This document shows positions 10,140-18,182 of a DNA stretch of 38,553 bases, one piece after another (within the stretch, counting starts at the first letter, position 1; each line of letters starts with the position of its first letter). The notes beneath the pieces were generated by a model. The model ran no database searches, was not told the DNA's origin, and saw only the letters and a list, made by a program, of their open reading frames with translations. This DNA is from Sphacelaria rigidula (Eukaryota > Phaeophyceae > Sphacelariales): the NCBI GenBank assembly GCA_964200075.2, contig CAXNAA020000013.1, forward strand, positions 1-38,553, read 5' to 3'. The position numbers and the translations under genes are program-made.

Positions 10140-11186
10140 ATGATAAATAAAGTATTTTTAAGTATAATCGTATCTATCATATTTTTTATATCATTAGGAT
10201 TAAATGTTGTTACATCTAAAAATCCTGTTTATTCCATTTTTTATTTGGTTCTTTTATTCATTACAGGAGCTTGCTTAATTGCTTTGTTTGGTTGTGACTA
10301 CTTATCATTGATTTTTATTTTAGTATACGTAGGTGCTATTGCGGTTCTTTTTTTATTTGTTATAATGATATTAGATATCAAAATAGTTAATAAACCTACA
10401 GTTTTTCATGAAATTATTTTAAGCGATTACTTAGGCCATATTATAATTTTATCATTTTTATTTTATATATTTTCTCCTAATTTTTTCATTTTAAATTTAT
10501 TGTTAGGTTTTATTTCTTTTCTTTATTATTCTTGTGTAGTTGTTTTTTGGCCTATATTCGATTTTTTTGTTGTGGCAAATGATCCTATTTTTTCTTTTGA
10601 GTTTTTAAATGATTCAGTTTTTGTTGCTTTTAGTGAAGAGTTGCATAATTGTTTTGCGAACTTACTTGATAACAAATTTTTAGAGGTTGAGTTTTATTAC
10701 TCTTTTTTTCATTCATGTTCCGTTTTATCTATCTATTTATATAAAGTACTATATTGCATTGATTCGTGGAATTGGTATTTTTTACCGGAAGATTACTTTA
10801 ATGTTGATTCAACAGTAGGTGAGGTTATGCTTATGCAATGGCTAGTAAGTGTTGTTAAATGTGAATTATGTGCAGATAATGGTCAAGTAAAATTTATGAT
10901 GCATGTTGATTATTGTGAAAATTGTTGGCATGATATTGGAGCATTGATAGGAGATAATAGTTCTTCTAGGTTTTTAATTGATTTTGATTCTTCAGTAAAA
11001 AATTTACAGATTTTATACACAGACTTTACTTTATGGTTCCTTTTATGTGGAGGTATTTTGTTAGTTGCTATGATAGGTTGTATTAGCTTAGCTTTACCTT
11101 CTAAACAAGAGTTAAACATTAACTTATCTAAAAGTGATAAATTTAGTCGACGAATCAAAACAGTAACTTATAAAAAAGGTATTTAA
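10140..11186 (+). CDS. nad6: NADH dehydrogenase subunit 6 with a large insertion
   Basis: Small membrane subunit of complex I. The N-terminal half has normal Nad6 helices, including LVYVGAIAVLFLFVIMIL with the pi-bulge helix signature. The C-terminus has LYTDF followed by GGILLVAMIGCISLAL, the usual last helix. At 348 residues it is far longer than the usual 160-210. The surplus is a soluble-looking stretch of roughly residues 150-285 before the last helix. It contains Cys at 241, 244, 259 and 262 (CX2C-X14-CX2C). Start is the ATG at 10140; the frame is open further upstream only through a TTG. It is unbroken, so the insertion is translated unless it is removed from the RNA. Confidence 0.93.
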   Translation: MINKVFLSIIVSIIFFISLGLNVVTSKNPVYSIFYLVLLFITGACLIALFGCDYLSLIFILVYVGAIAVLFLFVIMILDIKIVNKPTVFHEIILSDYLGHIIILSFLFYIFSPNFFILNLLLGFISFLYYSCVVVFWPIFDFFVVANDPIFSFEFLNDSVFVAFSEELHNCFANLLDNKFLEVEFYYSFFHSCSVLSIYLYKVLYCIDSWNWYFLPEDYFNVDSTVGEVMLMQWLVSVVKCELCADNGQVKFMMHVDYCENCWHDIGALIGDNSSSRFLIDFDSSVKNLQILYTDFTLWFLLCGGILLVAMIGCISLALPSKQELNINLSKSDKFSRRIKTVTYKKGI

Positions 11187-11212
11187 TTTTTTTTATTTAA
11201 TTCGATTTTTTT

Positions 11213-11286
11213 ATTCTTTTCGTCTAATGCTTAAGACATTGTCAAAATTTTAGACAAAAATTTGGGTTCAAATCCCATAAAGAATT
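11213..11286 (+). ncRNA. trnE-related tRNA-like element without anticodon (E2)
   Basis: Acceptor ATTCTTT/AAAGAAT (perfect), D arm GTCT-AATGCTTA-AGAC, T loop TTCAAAT closed by at least four pairs. The central stem TTGTC/GACAA holds a 9-nt loop, AAAATTTTA, with no identifiable anticodon. Compared with E1 the central stem differs on both strands (TTGCT/AGCAA against TTGTC/GACAA), so pairing is kept while sequence changes. It lies 27 nt after nad6 and 39 nt before trnA. Confidence 0.72.
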
Positions 11287-11324
11287 AAAAGTGTAAATAA
11301 TTTTATTAGTATTTTTAGTTTAAA

Positions 11325-11398
11325 GGGGATATAGCTCAATTTGGTAGAGCGTATGCTTTGCAAGCATGATGTTGAGAGTTCAAGTCTCTCTATCTCCA
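11325..11398 (+). tRNA. trnA(TGC): tRNA-Ala(TGC)
   Basis: Acceptor GGGGATA/TATCTCC, anticodon stem TATGC/GCATG with loop TTTGCAA giving TGC, T loop TTCAAGT. First tRNA of the block after nad6. Confidence 0.95.
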
Positions 11399-11420
11399 AT
11401 ATATTATATTTAAAAAAGAA

Positions 11421-11494
11421 GGGTGTATAGCTCAGTTGGTTAGAGCAGTGGACTTTTAATCCAAGGGTCTTGGGTTCAAATCCCGATATGCTCA
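11421..11494 (+). tRNA. trnK(TTT): tRNA-Lys(TTT)
   Basis: Acceptor GGGTGTA/TATGCTC with G-T pairs, anticodon loop CTTTTAA giving TTT, T arm GGG-TTCAAAT-CCC. Lies 53 nt before nad9. Confidence 0.94.
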
Positions 11495-11547
11495 GTTAAT
11501 CTAAAATTTTAAGTTTTTTACTCTTTTATAAATGTTTGGTTTGTGTC

Positions 11548-12102
11548 ATGAAATGTACTAAAGTTTTTATTAGAAAATTAACAAAACTTTTGCCTATACA
11601 AGTTTTTAAAGTTAATCATCAAGAAAGTATTTTAATTACTTCAAAAAAACATTTGGTTTTTGTTTTATTTTTTTTGAAACATCACGTAAATGCAGAATTT
11701 AGTCTTCTTACTTGCATTTCGGGTGTAGATTATCCCGATAGGGAAGAACGTTTTGAAATTGTTTATGAATTATTAAGTATAAGATATAATGTACGTCTTA
11801 GGGTTAAAACTTATACTAATGAGGTTAATCCTATTTTTTCTGTTGTAAGTCTTTTTCCCTGTGCTAATTGGTGGGAACGTGAAGTTTGGGATTTATACGG
11901 AGTATTTTTTTATACTCATCCAGATTTACGGAGAATACTTACAGATTACGGTTTTGAAGGTCATCCTCTTAGAAAAGATTTCCCTTTAAGTGGTTATTTT
12001 GAGCTTCGGTACGATGATGATCAAAAAGTGGTTGTATGCGAGACTGTTGAGTTAAGTCAGGAATTTCGTTCTTTTAACTTTGCTACTCCTTGGTTACACT
12101 AA
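11548..12102 (+). CDS. nad9: NADH dehydrogenase subunit 9 (complex I 30-kDa)
   Basis: Peripheral-arm subunit of complex I that packs against Nad7. The 184 residues contain the family signature [11 protein letters not shown] and the hallmark [14 protein letters not shown]. They also contain [26 protein letters not shown]. The ATG at 11548 is chosen over an upstream in-frame TTG. Length is normal. It is followed by trnfM, trnV and trnE. Confidence 0.97.
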   Translation: MKCTKVFIRKLTKLLPIQVFKVNHQESILITSKKHLVFVLFFLKHHVNAEFSLLTCISGVDYPDREERFEIVYELLSIRYNVRLRVKTYTNEVNPIFSVVSLFPCANWWEREVWDLYGVFFYTHPDLRRILTDYGFEGHPLRKDFPLSGYFELRYDDDQKVVVCETVELSQEFRSFNFATPWLH

Positions 12103-12192
12103 TCGTAAAAAGTTTGTTAAATGTTTTTGATTTGTTTTTTAATTTTTAATAAGAGTAGATTATAGTTATTATACTATTACTATTAACAGGTT

Positions 12193-12266
12193 GGCGTTTT
12201 AGAGCAGTTTGGTAGCTCATCAGGCTCATGCCCTGAAGGTCGTGGGTTCAAATCCTTCAGGCGCTA
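12193..12266 (+). tRNA. trnfM(CAT): Initiator tRNA-Met(CAT)
   Basis: Acceptor GGCGTTT/AGGCGCT, D arm GAGCAGTTTGGTAGCTC of the bacterial/plastid initiator type, anticodon arm TCAGG-CTCATGC-CCTGA. Of the three CAT tRNAs in the window this is the one with the initiator D arm. The initiator assignment is by comparison with the known family. Confidence 0.85.
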
Positions 12267-12284
12267 TAACTTATAAAGCATTTA

Positions 12285-12356
12285 GGGAACATAACTCAGC
12301 GGTAGAGTGTGTGCCTTACAAGCACGAAGTCAGGGGTTCAAATCCCTTTGTTCTCA
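12285..12356 (+). tRNA. trnV(TAC): tRNA-Val(TAC)
   Basis: Acceptor GGGAACA/TGTTCTC, anticodon loop CTTACAA giving TAC, T arm GGGG-TTCAAAT-CCC. Confidence 0.94.
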
Positions 12357-12431
12357 TTAAGATATCCTTATAATTTTTTTTATATTAATATTCTACGTAT
12401 CTGTTTTTTAACTAATTTATATTTATTTTTA

Positions 12432-12503
12432 GTTCTTTTGGTCTAGCGGTTAGGACGTTGCTCTTTCACGGCAGAAACACGAGTTCAACTCTCGTAAAGA
12501 ATA
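12432..12503 (+). tRNA. trnE(TTC): tRNA-Glu(TTC)
   Basis: Acceptor GTTCTTT/AAAGAAT, D arm GTCTAGCGGTTAGGAC, anticodon loop CTTTCAC giving TTC, T arm CGAG-TTCAACT-CTCG. This is the functional relative of the anticodon-less elements E1 and E2. Confidence 0.94.
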
Positions 12504-12600
12504 TTAATAGAGTTTATTTTAATGTTTAATCTTCAATAATTTTTTAGTAAATATACCTTTTAATTTATATTCGTTTTACTTATAATTACAATAAATATTA

Positions 12601-12921
12601 ATGAAAAATATTCAAAAAAATCAAATTTATTCGTGTTCTGTTTGGGTTCAATCTACAAGCTTAAAAAGCTTAAAATTGTGGGTTTATTCATTACCTTTGT
12701 TTCCAATTTGTTTTAATTTGCCTGTTAAAATAAAGCGTTTTACTTTGCTTTGTTCCCCGTTAGGTAATAAAGCTGCAAAAGATCAATATGAAAAGCGTGA
12801 ATATTGTATTTATTTGCGCGTAAGTAGCAAAAAAGCTTCTGAAATACTAGCTTTTTTGGGTGTTGTTCATCAAATAACTAACGTTAAAATTAAATGTTGT
12901 TTCAATTCTAAACCAATTTAA
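12601..12921 (+). CDS. rps10: Ribosomal protein S10
   Basis: Small-subunit head protein. The 106 residues show the uS10 core: KIKRFTLLCSPLGNKAAKDQYEKREY corresponds to the bacterial stretch around LRSPHVNKKSREQFE, followed by a hydrophobic strand. Length is typical. The start ATG follows about 97 nt of AT-rich spacer after trnE; nad3 follows closely. Confidence 0.9.
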   Translation: MKNIQKNQIYSCSVWVQSTSLKSLKLWVYSLPLFPICFNLPVKIKRFTLLCSPLGNKAAKDQYEKREYCIYLRVSSKKASEILAFLGVVHQITNVKIKCCFNSKPI

Positions 12922-12956
12922 TAAATAAAAGTGTGCTTTTGAATAGCTTTGTAAAT

Positions 12957-13316
12957 ATGTTTTGTTTTCATGAATACTATTCTATTTTACTTTTTATAGT
13001 TATTAGTCTTTTGTTAGCTTTTATTATTTTTGGCGCTTCATACTTTTTATCTTTTTCAAAAGCAGATAATGAAAAATTATCTTCGTACGAATGTGGGTTT
13101 GATCCTTATGAAGACGCACGAAATGCATTTGATGTTCGTTTCTATTTAGTCGCAATTCTTTTTCTTCTTTTTGATATTGAAACTATTTTTTTGTTTCCTT
13201 GGGCTATGACATTAAGTCAATTACCTGCTTTAGGTTACTGGTCTATGATGGATTTTCTTTTGGAGTTAGTTATTGGTTTTATTTATGCTTGGCAAATAGG
13301 TAGTTTAGAATGGTAA
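12957..13316 (+). CDS. nad3: NADH dehydrogenase subunit 3
   Basis: Small membrane subunit of complex I; its loop carries the Cys of the active/deactive switch. The conserved SSYECGFDPYEDARNAFDVRFYL is present, with FLLFDIETIFLFPWA after it. The first in-frame ATG is 12957 (119 residues, MFCFHEYYS); a GTG eight codons upstream at 12933 is possible but unneeded. Its stop region overlaps the rps14 start by 7 nt. Confidence 0.97.
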   Translation: MFCFHEYYSILLFIVISLLLAFIIFGASYFLSFSKADNEKLSSYECGFDPYEDARNAFDVRFYLVAILFLLFDIETIFLFPWAMTLSQLPALGYWSMMDFLLELVIGFIYAWQIGSLEW

Positions 13317-13606
13317 AATTTAATTCTGATTTAAAGCGTCGTAAAAAATTTTTTGATTACGAAATTAAGCGTAAAACTTTTCAAGCAGTTGCTGCAAATC
13401 AAAAGATTCCTATGTCTATCCGATGGTGGGCCAATATTGAAAAAAGTAAATTGCCTCGATGTAGCAGTTTAAGTAGATTACATAATCATTGTATTCAAAC
13501 TCATCGATCAAGATCTGTTATTCGTTTTTACAAATTATCGCGTCTACGTTTACGTAAATTAGCTGCTCGTGGCGCTTTAAATGGTTTACGTAAATCCAGT
13601 TGGTAA
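13310..13606 (+). CDS. rps14: Ribosomal protein S14
   Basis: Small-subunit protein of the uS14 family, zinc-free long form. The 98 residues are basic and end with SRLRLRKLAARGALNGLRKSSW, the conserved C-terminal signature. It starts inside the nad3 end (ATGGTAA overlap), so the two are cotranscribed. In bacteria it lies between rpl5 and rps8; here it has moved next to nad3. Confidence 0.97.
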   Translation: MVKFNSDLKRRKKFFDYEIKRKTFQAVAANQKIPMSIRWWANIEKSKLPRCSSLSRLHNHCIQTHRSRSVIRFYKLSRLRLRKLAARGALNGLRKSSW

Positions 13607-13651
13607 TTATTCTTGTTTTTTTATTTAGTTTTATGTGTCGCTTGTTTTTAA

Positions 13652-13724
13652 GGCGGTGTAATTCAGTGGTTAGAATGTTGGAATCATACCCCAAATGTCG
13701 GGGGTTCGAGTCCCTTTTCCGCTA
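13652..13724 (+). tRNA. trnM(CAT): tRNA-Met(CAT), elongator type
   Basis: Anticodon loop ATCATAC gives CAT. The D arm TTCAGTGGTTAGAA and following region resemble plastid-type elongator tRNA-Met. The acceptor has one T-T mismatch and G-T pairs. Elongator rather than Ile(CAT) is inferred from this resemblance. Confidence 0.75.
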
Positions 13725-13732
13725 TTTAATAA

Positions 13733-13815
13733 GCGATCTTGGTGAAATTGGTAGACACGTCAGACTTAAAATCTGTTTCTTTTTAAGAATATCGGTTCAA
13801 GTCCGATAGGTCGTA
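13733..13815 (+). tRNA. trnL(TAA): tRNA-Leu(TAA)
   Basis: Class II tRNA with a long variable region. Acceptor GCGATCT/AGGTCGT, anticodon loop CTTAAAA giving TAA, T arm TCGG-TTCAAGT-CCGA. TTA is the main Leu codon of this genome. Confidence 0.93.
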
Positions 13816-13824
13816 TTTTAAATC

Positions 13825-13900
13825 GGCGTGTGTAACTCAGTCGGTTAGAGTGTCAGGTTGTGGTTCTGAAAGACGGGGGTTCAAGTCCCCTTATTCGCCT
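13825..13900 (+). tRNA. trnH(GTG): tRNA-His(GTG)
   Basis: Anticodon arm TCAGG-TTGTGGT-TCTGA gives GTG; T arm GGGG-TTCAAGT-CCCC; the acceptor is GGCGTGT with TATTCGCC. Position -1 is not a G in the DNA, so the usual G-1 of tRNA-His would have to be added or be absent. Ends uncertain by 1-2 nt. Confidence 0.9.
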
Positions 13901-13901
13901 A

Positions 13902-13974
13902 GGCTAGATAGTATAAGGGTTTAATGCGGTGGGTTGCAGTTCCATTAATGATGGTTCAAGTCCGTCTCTAGCTT
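13902..13974 (+). tRNA. trnC(GCA): tRNA-Cys(GCA)
   Basis: Acceptor GGCTAGA/TCTAGCT, anticodon loop TTGCAGT giving GCA, T loop TTCAAGT. It directly abuts trnN. Confidence 0.9.
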
Positions 13975-14047
13975 TCTTCAATAGCTCAGTTGGTAGAGCA
14001 AGTGGCTGTTAACCACGAGGTCGTTGGTTCAAGTCCAACTTGAAGAG
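13975..14047 (+). tRNA. trnN(GTT): tRNA-Asn(GTT)
   Basis: Acceptor TCTTCAA/TTGAAGA (perfect), anticodon stem GTGG/CCAC with loop CTGTTAA giving GTT, T arm TTGG-TTCAAGT-CCAA. Confidence 0.95.
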
Positions 14048-14063
14048 ATTTTAAATATTTACC

Positions 14064-14136
14064 GTTTAGATAGCTCAGTTGGTAGAGTGGAGGACTGAAA
14101 ATCCTTAGGTCGTTGGTTCAAGTCCAATTCTAAACA
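14064..14136 (+). tRNA. trnF(GAA): tRNA-Phe(GAA)
   Basis: Acceptor GTTTAGA/TCTAAAC (perfect), anticodon loop CTGAAAA giving GAA, T arm TTGG-TTCAAGT-CCAA. It ends 7 nt before rps8. Confidence 0.95.
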
Positions 14137-14143
14137 AAGTTAA

Positions 14144-14515
14144 ATGCTTTCTAGTTTGCTTTATCGATTACGTAATGGGTTAATGGCATGTCATATAAGT
14201 GTTTCTTTTGAAGAAGCACGTTTTTGTATTAAAATTTTAGATATTTTATGGGATGAAGGGTTAATTAGAGGATACAAAAAAATAGATAATGGTCTTATAC
14301 AGATATTTCTTTTGTATAGCGGCGGGTATTCTCAAATACAACGTTTATCTATTGTATCCAAGCCAAGTTATCAAGTTTATATTTCATGTTTAGAACTTTC
14401 ACGTTTGCTTAGATTACCAGGAGTTTTTATTATTTCCACCCCTATTGGTATCATGACGGATCAAAACGCTTTATATAAAGGACAAGGAGGTAAAATTTTA
14501 GCATATTTTGAATGA
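14144..14515 (+). CDS. rps8: Ribosomal protein S8
   Basis: Small-subunit protein that binds the central domain of SSU rRNA. The 123 residues fit uS8: the N-terminal helix, ILWDEGLIRGYKK, then SKPSYQVYIS and GVFIISTPIGIMTDQNA near the C-terminus. It ends in TGA overlapping the rpl6 ATG (ATGA), evidence that TGA is a stop. First gene of the block rps8-rpl6-rps2-rps4. Confidence 0.96.
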   Translation: MLSSLLYRLRNGLMACHISVSFEEARFCIKILDILWDEGLIRGYKKIDNGLIQIFLLYSGGYSQIQRLSIVSKPSYQVYISCLELSRLLRLPGVFIISTPIGIMTDQNALYKGQGGKILAYFE

Positions 14516-15003
14516 AGTGTTCCATTTTTAGAGTTCCACCAAAAGTATATTGTTACACCAAAAATAAAAAAACTTATGTTTTAGGGCCTTTAAGCTCTGT
14601 TGTTTTAAATTTACCATCATCTGCTTTACAAAAAGAAGGCACAGTTAAGTTTAAAAGTATTTTTACTCGTGAACAACGTGTGTCTTTCTTACAAGCTTTA
14701 GCTGGTGTTAGCTTATCTTATGTTTTAAAATTATGTCTTAAAGGTATTGGCTATCGAGTAGAAAAACAACAGCAACGACTTTTTTTTAAATTAGGTTACA
14801 GTCATCCAGTAATTATAAATATACCAAATGTTATTGACGTTGAATGTGTTAAAAACAATTTATTTTTTCGTTCAGCTCATGTTATGGTATTAAAAAATTT
14901 TAGTACTAGTTTGCGAAAACTTCGTTTTCCTGATTCCTATAAAGGTAGTGGGATTTTATATGAAAATGAAATATTATTATTAAAGGAAGGTAAAAAAGCA
15001 TAA
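14512..15003 (+). CDS. rpl6: Ribosomal protein L6
   Basis: Large-subunit protein near the factor-binding site. The 163 residues show the second uL6 repeat, LCLKGIGYRVEK followed by FKLGYSHPVIINIP, and the C-terminal SLRKLRFPDSYKGSGILYENE. That last stretch matches the family end (IRxxRxPEPYKGKGIRY). It starts inside rps8 and its TAA shares one base with the rps2 ATG, so the three genes are tightly packed. Confidence 0.96.
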   Translation: MKCSIFRVPPKVYCYTKNKKTYVLGPLSSVVLNLPSSALQKEGTVKFKSIFTREQRVSFLQALAGVSLSYVLKLCLKGIGYRVEKQQQRLFFKLGYSHPVIINIPNVIDVECVKNNLFFRSAHVMVLKNFSTSLRKLRFPDSYKGSGILYENEILLLKEGKKA

Positions 15004-15596
15004 TGCGCACATCTGTAATAAAAAAATATAAAAAAATATCGACTCATTTTGTTCAACATAAAGGTTATTTAGGTCCATTATCTCCCTTTTTTAGTGAAAG
15101 ATCGCTTTATCCTTTTATTCTTGGAATTCGAGATAACTATTATTATTATGATTTAGTTCAGAGTTTTTCTCCTATTAAATCTGGTTTAAACGTGTTAGAA
15201 AATTTGATAATAGGTAAAAAAAAAATTATTTTTTTAGATAATAATAAATCTTTTCAAGTTTTAAATAAAAAAGAATCTTCAGTTTGTTTAAGAAATTTTT
15301 TTTTACCTAAAGCTTTAAATTTAACTGTGTTACGCTATAATTTTTGTTCTATTCAGCAATTAAAAAATAAAAACATAGGTTTTTTTGTTATTCAAAATGC
15401 GGATAAAACTGTTATTTTTGAATCAGAAGGAAAAACTGTACCTATTTTAGGTGTAGGATGTTCTTCTTTAAATGGTATCTCTTATCCTTTTAATGTTAAT
15501 ATCGATAATGTAGAGTTAGCTAATTGGTATCTTTATTTATTATTAGGTCTTTTTCGTAGAAGCTTGTATAATAGTAAAAAAAAAAATGAAATTTAA
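15003..15596 (+). CDS. rps2: Ribosomal protein S2
   Basis: Small-subunit protein at the head-body junction. Similarity is moderate but ordered. HKGYLGPL near the N-terminus and PFILGIRDNYYYYDL correspond to the uS2 stretch around YIGRNGIHIIDL. Later, KNIGFFVIQNADKTVIFESE and TVPILGVGCSSLNGISYPF match the 'vvDp/IPvIaivDtN..pidY' part of the family. It has 197 residues. Position between rpl6 and rps4 supports the call. It overlaps the rps4 start by 11 nt. Confidence 0.88.
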   Translation: MRTSVIKKYKKISTHFVQHKGYLGPLSPFFSERSLYPFILGIRDNYYYYDLVQSFSPIKSGLNVLENLIIGKKKIIFLDNNKSFQVLNKKESSVCLRNFFLPKALNLTVLRYNFCSIQQLKNKNIGFFVIQNADKTVIFESEGKTVPILGVGCSSLNGISYPFNVNIDNVELANWYLYLLLGLFRRSLYNSKKKNEI

Positions 15597-16296
15597 ATCA
15601 CGTTATAAATCTTGTTTATGGTCACGAAAAGATGTTTGGGGTACTCTTTTACAGAAAAAACATACTTTTTTAAGTGTTAAATGGGATAGAATAATGGCTG
15701 TTTTATCAAGCCAAAAACGTCGAGGTGGTCAAAAATTATGTAAAGATTATAGTTTAACAAAACCTGATAGTCGACCGAATCAAGTTTACAAGTACCCTCG
15801 TTGGGGTTTTCGAAATTCTTTAAGTAATCGGTTGTGTGCTAAAAGATTTTATGGTGATATAAATCATAAATCTTTTCGTAGATTATGCAGAGTTAATAGC
15901 ATTGAACAATTAGCACAAGTTCTTGAAAGTCGTTTAGATGTAAATTTATATCGTTTAAAGTTTTTTTCCTCAATTTATTTCAGTCGTCAGGCTATTATTC
16001 ATGGTAAAGTATTGGTAAATGGTAAAAAAGTAACATTTAATCATTTTTCGCTTAAGTTTGGAGATATTGTTGAATTTTGCCCTACTTTTAGGTCTTTTGT
16101 GCGTTCTCAAATTTTAGTTAAAAGCAAAACAATAGTTTTTAGAGATCGTTTAAGATTAGAATTATCTTCTCGCTGGATCCTTTGTGATTACTGCAACTTA
16201 TCATTTATTATTAATGGCCCAATAAAACCGTTTTTATACTACCCATACAGATTTGAGTTAGATGAGCTTATCTCTTATGCTAATTATGGTTATTAA
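15586..16296 (+). CDS. rps4: Ribosomal protein S4
   Basis: Primary-binding small-subunit protein. The 236 residues contain an S4 RNA-binding domain: LESRLDVNLYRLKF, then SRQAIIHGKVLVNGKKV and LKFGDIVEF. The N-terminal arm is basic. It starts within the rps2 end in another frame and is the last gene of the rps8-rpl6-rps2-rps4 block; nad1 follows after 66 nt. Confidence 0.95.
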   Translation: MKFKSRYKSCLWSRKDVWGTLLQKKHTFLSVKWDRIMAVLSSQKRRGGQKLCKDYSLTKPDSRPNQVYKYPRWGFRNSLSNRLCAKRFYGDINHKSFRRLCRVNSIEQLAQVLESRLDVNLYRLKFFSSIYFSRQAIIHGKVLVNGKKVTFNHFSLKFGDIVEFCPTFRSFVRSQILVKSKTIVFRDRLRLELSSRWILCDYCNLSFIINGPIKPFLYYPYRFELDELISYANYGY

Positions 16297-16362
16297 AGTA
16301 ATTATAGTTTTAATATACGTATATATACTTTATTCTTATATCTCTTATTATTACTAGTTTTA

Positions 16363-17346
16363 ATGGATTTTTCACTTATTCTTTTTATTCTAATAAATAT
16401 TCTTAGTCTTGTTGTGCCTCTATTAATTTCTGTAGCTTATTTTACATTAGCAGAGCGAAAAATTATGGGGTCTATACAACGTCGTAGAGGACCAAATGTT
16501 ATCGGTTATATGGGGTTACTACAACCTTTAGCAGATGGTCTTAAACTTTTTATTAAAGAAACCATTTTGCCTACAAATGCAAATCTTAGCCTTTTTGTTT
16601 TAGCTCCGGTAATTACATTTAGTCTTAGTTTAATTAGTTGGGCTGTTATTCCCTTTGGTGAAGGTCAGGTTATAGCAGATCTTCATCTAGGGTTATTATA
16701 CTCATTAGCTATTTCTTCTTTAGGTGTTTACGGTATCTTAATTTCAGGTTGGTCAAGTAATTCAAAATATGCGTTTTTAGGTGGATTACGGTCGGCCGCT
16801 CAAATGGTTTCTTATGAGATTCCTATGGGTTTTATTCTTGTTGTTGTAGTTTTGTGTGTTGGTTCAGCTAATTTAAGTGAAATTGTTATTTCCCAAACAG
16901 AAGTTTGGTTAGTTTTTCCTCTTTTACCTTTAAGTGTTATGTTTTTTATTTGTTGTTTAGCAGAAACTAATCGTCATCCGTTTGATTTACCAGAAGCAGA
17001 AGCAGAATTAGTGTCAGGTTATAATGTTGAATATTCTGCTATGGGATTTGCTCTTTTTTTTTTAGGTGAGTACTCTAATATGCTATTCATGAGTTCATTA
17101 ACTGTTATTTTGTTTCTAGGGGGTTGGTTACCCGTTTTTGGTTTATCTTTTATTCCTGGTAGTATTTGGTTTGGTATAAAAATTTGTTTTTTTGTTGTTT
17201 TATTTATTTGGATCCGAGCGATATTGCCTCGTTATAGATATGATCAACTTATGAATTTAGGTTGGAAATGTTTTTTACCATTATCTTTGGGTTTTCTTTT
17301 TTTAGTTACTGGTTTATTGGTAAGTTTTAATTTGTTGCCGAATTAA
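16363..17346 (+). CDS. nad1: NADH dehydrogenase subunit 1
   Basis: Membrane subunit of complex I forming much of the quinone tunnel. The 327 residues include [36 protein letters not shown], and the highly conserved [21 protein letters not shown]. Length is normal. It is tail-to-tail with minus-strand tatC, with one base between the two stop regions. Confidence 0.98.
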   Translation: MDFSLILFILINILSLVVPLLISVAYFTLAERKIMGSIQRRRGPNVIGYMGLLQPLADGLKLFIKETILPTNANLSLFVLAPVITFSLSLISWAVIPFGEGQVIADLHLGLLYSLAISSLGVYGILISGWSSNSKYAFLGGLRSAAQMVSYEIPMGFILVVVVLCVGSANLSEIVISQTEVWLVFPLLPLSVMFFICCLAETNRHPFDLPEAEAELVSGYNVEYSAMGFALFFLGEYSNMLFMSSLTVILFLGGWLPVFGLSFIPGSIWFGIKICFFVVLFIWIRAILPRYRYDQLMNLGWKCFLPLSLGFLFLVTGLLVSFNLLPN

Positions 17347-17347
17347 T

Positions 17348-18064
17348 TTAAAAGTATAACAAGTTATATTTTCTGTAAATTATCCACAAAATAATTTGGA
17401 TTTCATAAAATAAAATAAAAAAAAGACCTATAAAAGCTTGGCTTATCACATCCGGAGGGGTTAATATTGCAGCAACTGTGAAAGAAGTGAAATAAATTAT
17501 TCTTCTATGCTTGGTTAAAGTAGTAGTTTTAATTCGAAATAATAATATGTTTAAGATTATTAAAAAAGGATAACTTAAATTTATTATTATACTAAGTTTA
17601 TATATATGCTTTAAATAATTTTTAAGTTGTGGGTCAAATATTAATTGTATGGAATTAAAATCATTTGTGTATGATAAAAAAAATTCCCAAGATATTTGAA
17701 TAATAATTGGAAGTGCTATTGTATAAATACATAAGTAAAAACATATCGTTATTATTATTATTTTATAACCTTTTTTTGTCTCATTTAGGTATAAACCTGG
17801 TATCAAAAATATGTAAAATTGTATAATAAAAATAATTGTTCCGATTATTAAACTTATAGCAGCACAAAGATGCATATAGGTTGTAAAAATTTCAGTTAAA
17901 TCTGTGCTAATAAAATGAGAAATACCTTTTGGTATTATTAGGTATATTAAAGTTTGCTTATACAAATAACTTATAATAAATAATAAAGTTGTGCCTAGTA
18001 TGGTATACGCTATTCGATAATTTAATTCTTGAATATAATGTAATGATAATTCTAGTTTTTTCAT
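17348..18064 (-). CDS. tatC: Sec-independent protein translocase subunit TatC
   Basis: Multi-spanning receptor subunit of the twin-arginine translocase, here in the mitochondrial inner membrane. It exports folded proteins; a Rieske-type substrate is the usual suggestion. The 238 residues have about six hydrophobic helices. The N-terminal LSLHYIQELNYRI (family HLxELRxR) and the C-terminal TPPDVISQAFIGLFFILFYE (family TPPDxxSQxxxxxPxxxLYE) are clear. A 41-codon TatA-like frame lies upstream on the same strand, with trnW encoded on the other strand between them. Confidence 0.95.
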   Translation of the reverse strand: MKKLELSLHYIQELNYRIAYTILGTTLLFIISYLYKQTLIYLIIPKGISHFISTDLTEIFTTYMHLCAAISLIIGTIIFIIQFYIFLIPGLYLNETKKGYKIIIITICFYLCIYTIALPIIIQISWEFFLSYTNDFNSIQLIFDPQLKNYLKHIYKLSIIINLSYPFLIILNILLFRIKTTTLTKHRRIIYFTSFTVAAILTPPDVISQAFIGLFFILFYEIQIILWIIYRKYNLLYF

Positions 18065-18109
18065 GCGTCTATGTAGTTAAATGTAGTTGGTACATTAAAA
18101 TAGGTTTTA

Positions 18110-18182
18110 GGAAAGATAGTTCAATTGGTAGAACTTTGGTCTCCAAAGCCAAAGGTTGTGGGTTCAAATCCCTCTCTTTCTG
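18110..18182 (+). tRNA. trnW(CCA): tRNA-Trp(CCA)
   Basis: Acceptor GGAAAGA/TCTTTCT, anticodon stem TTGGT/GCCAA with loop CTCCAAA giving CCA, discriminator G. A CCA anticodon reads only TGG, consistent with TGA as a stop. It lies opposite the tatA-tatC pair. Confidence 0.94.

Noticed and set aside
13600-13809. 69-codon open frame after rps14
   Set aside because: It runs through trnM and trnL(TAA); its residues are translated tRNA sequence.
14506-14518. Possibility that TGA codes for Trp, as in many mitochondria
   Set aside because: rps8 and cob end at TGA within ATGA overlaps with real genes, rps7 also ends in TGA, conserved Trp positions are TGG, and the only tRNA-Trp has a CCA anticodon.
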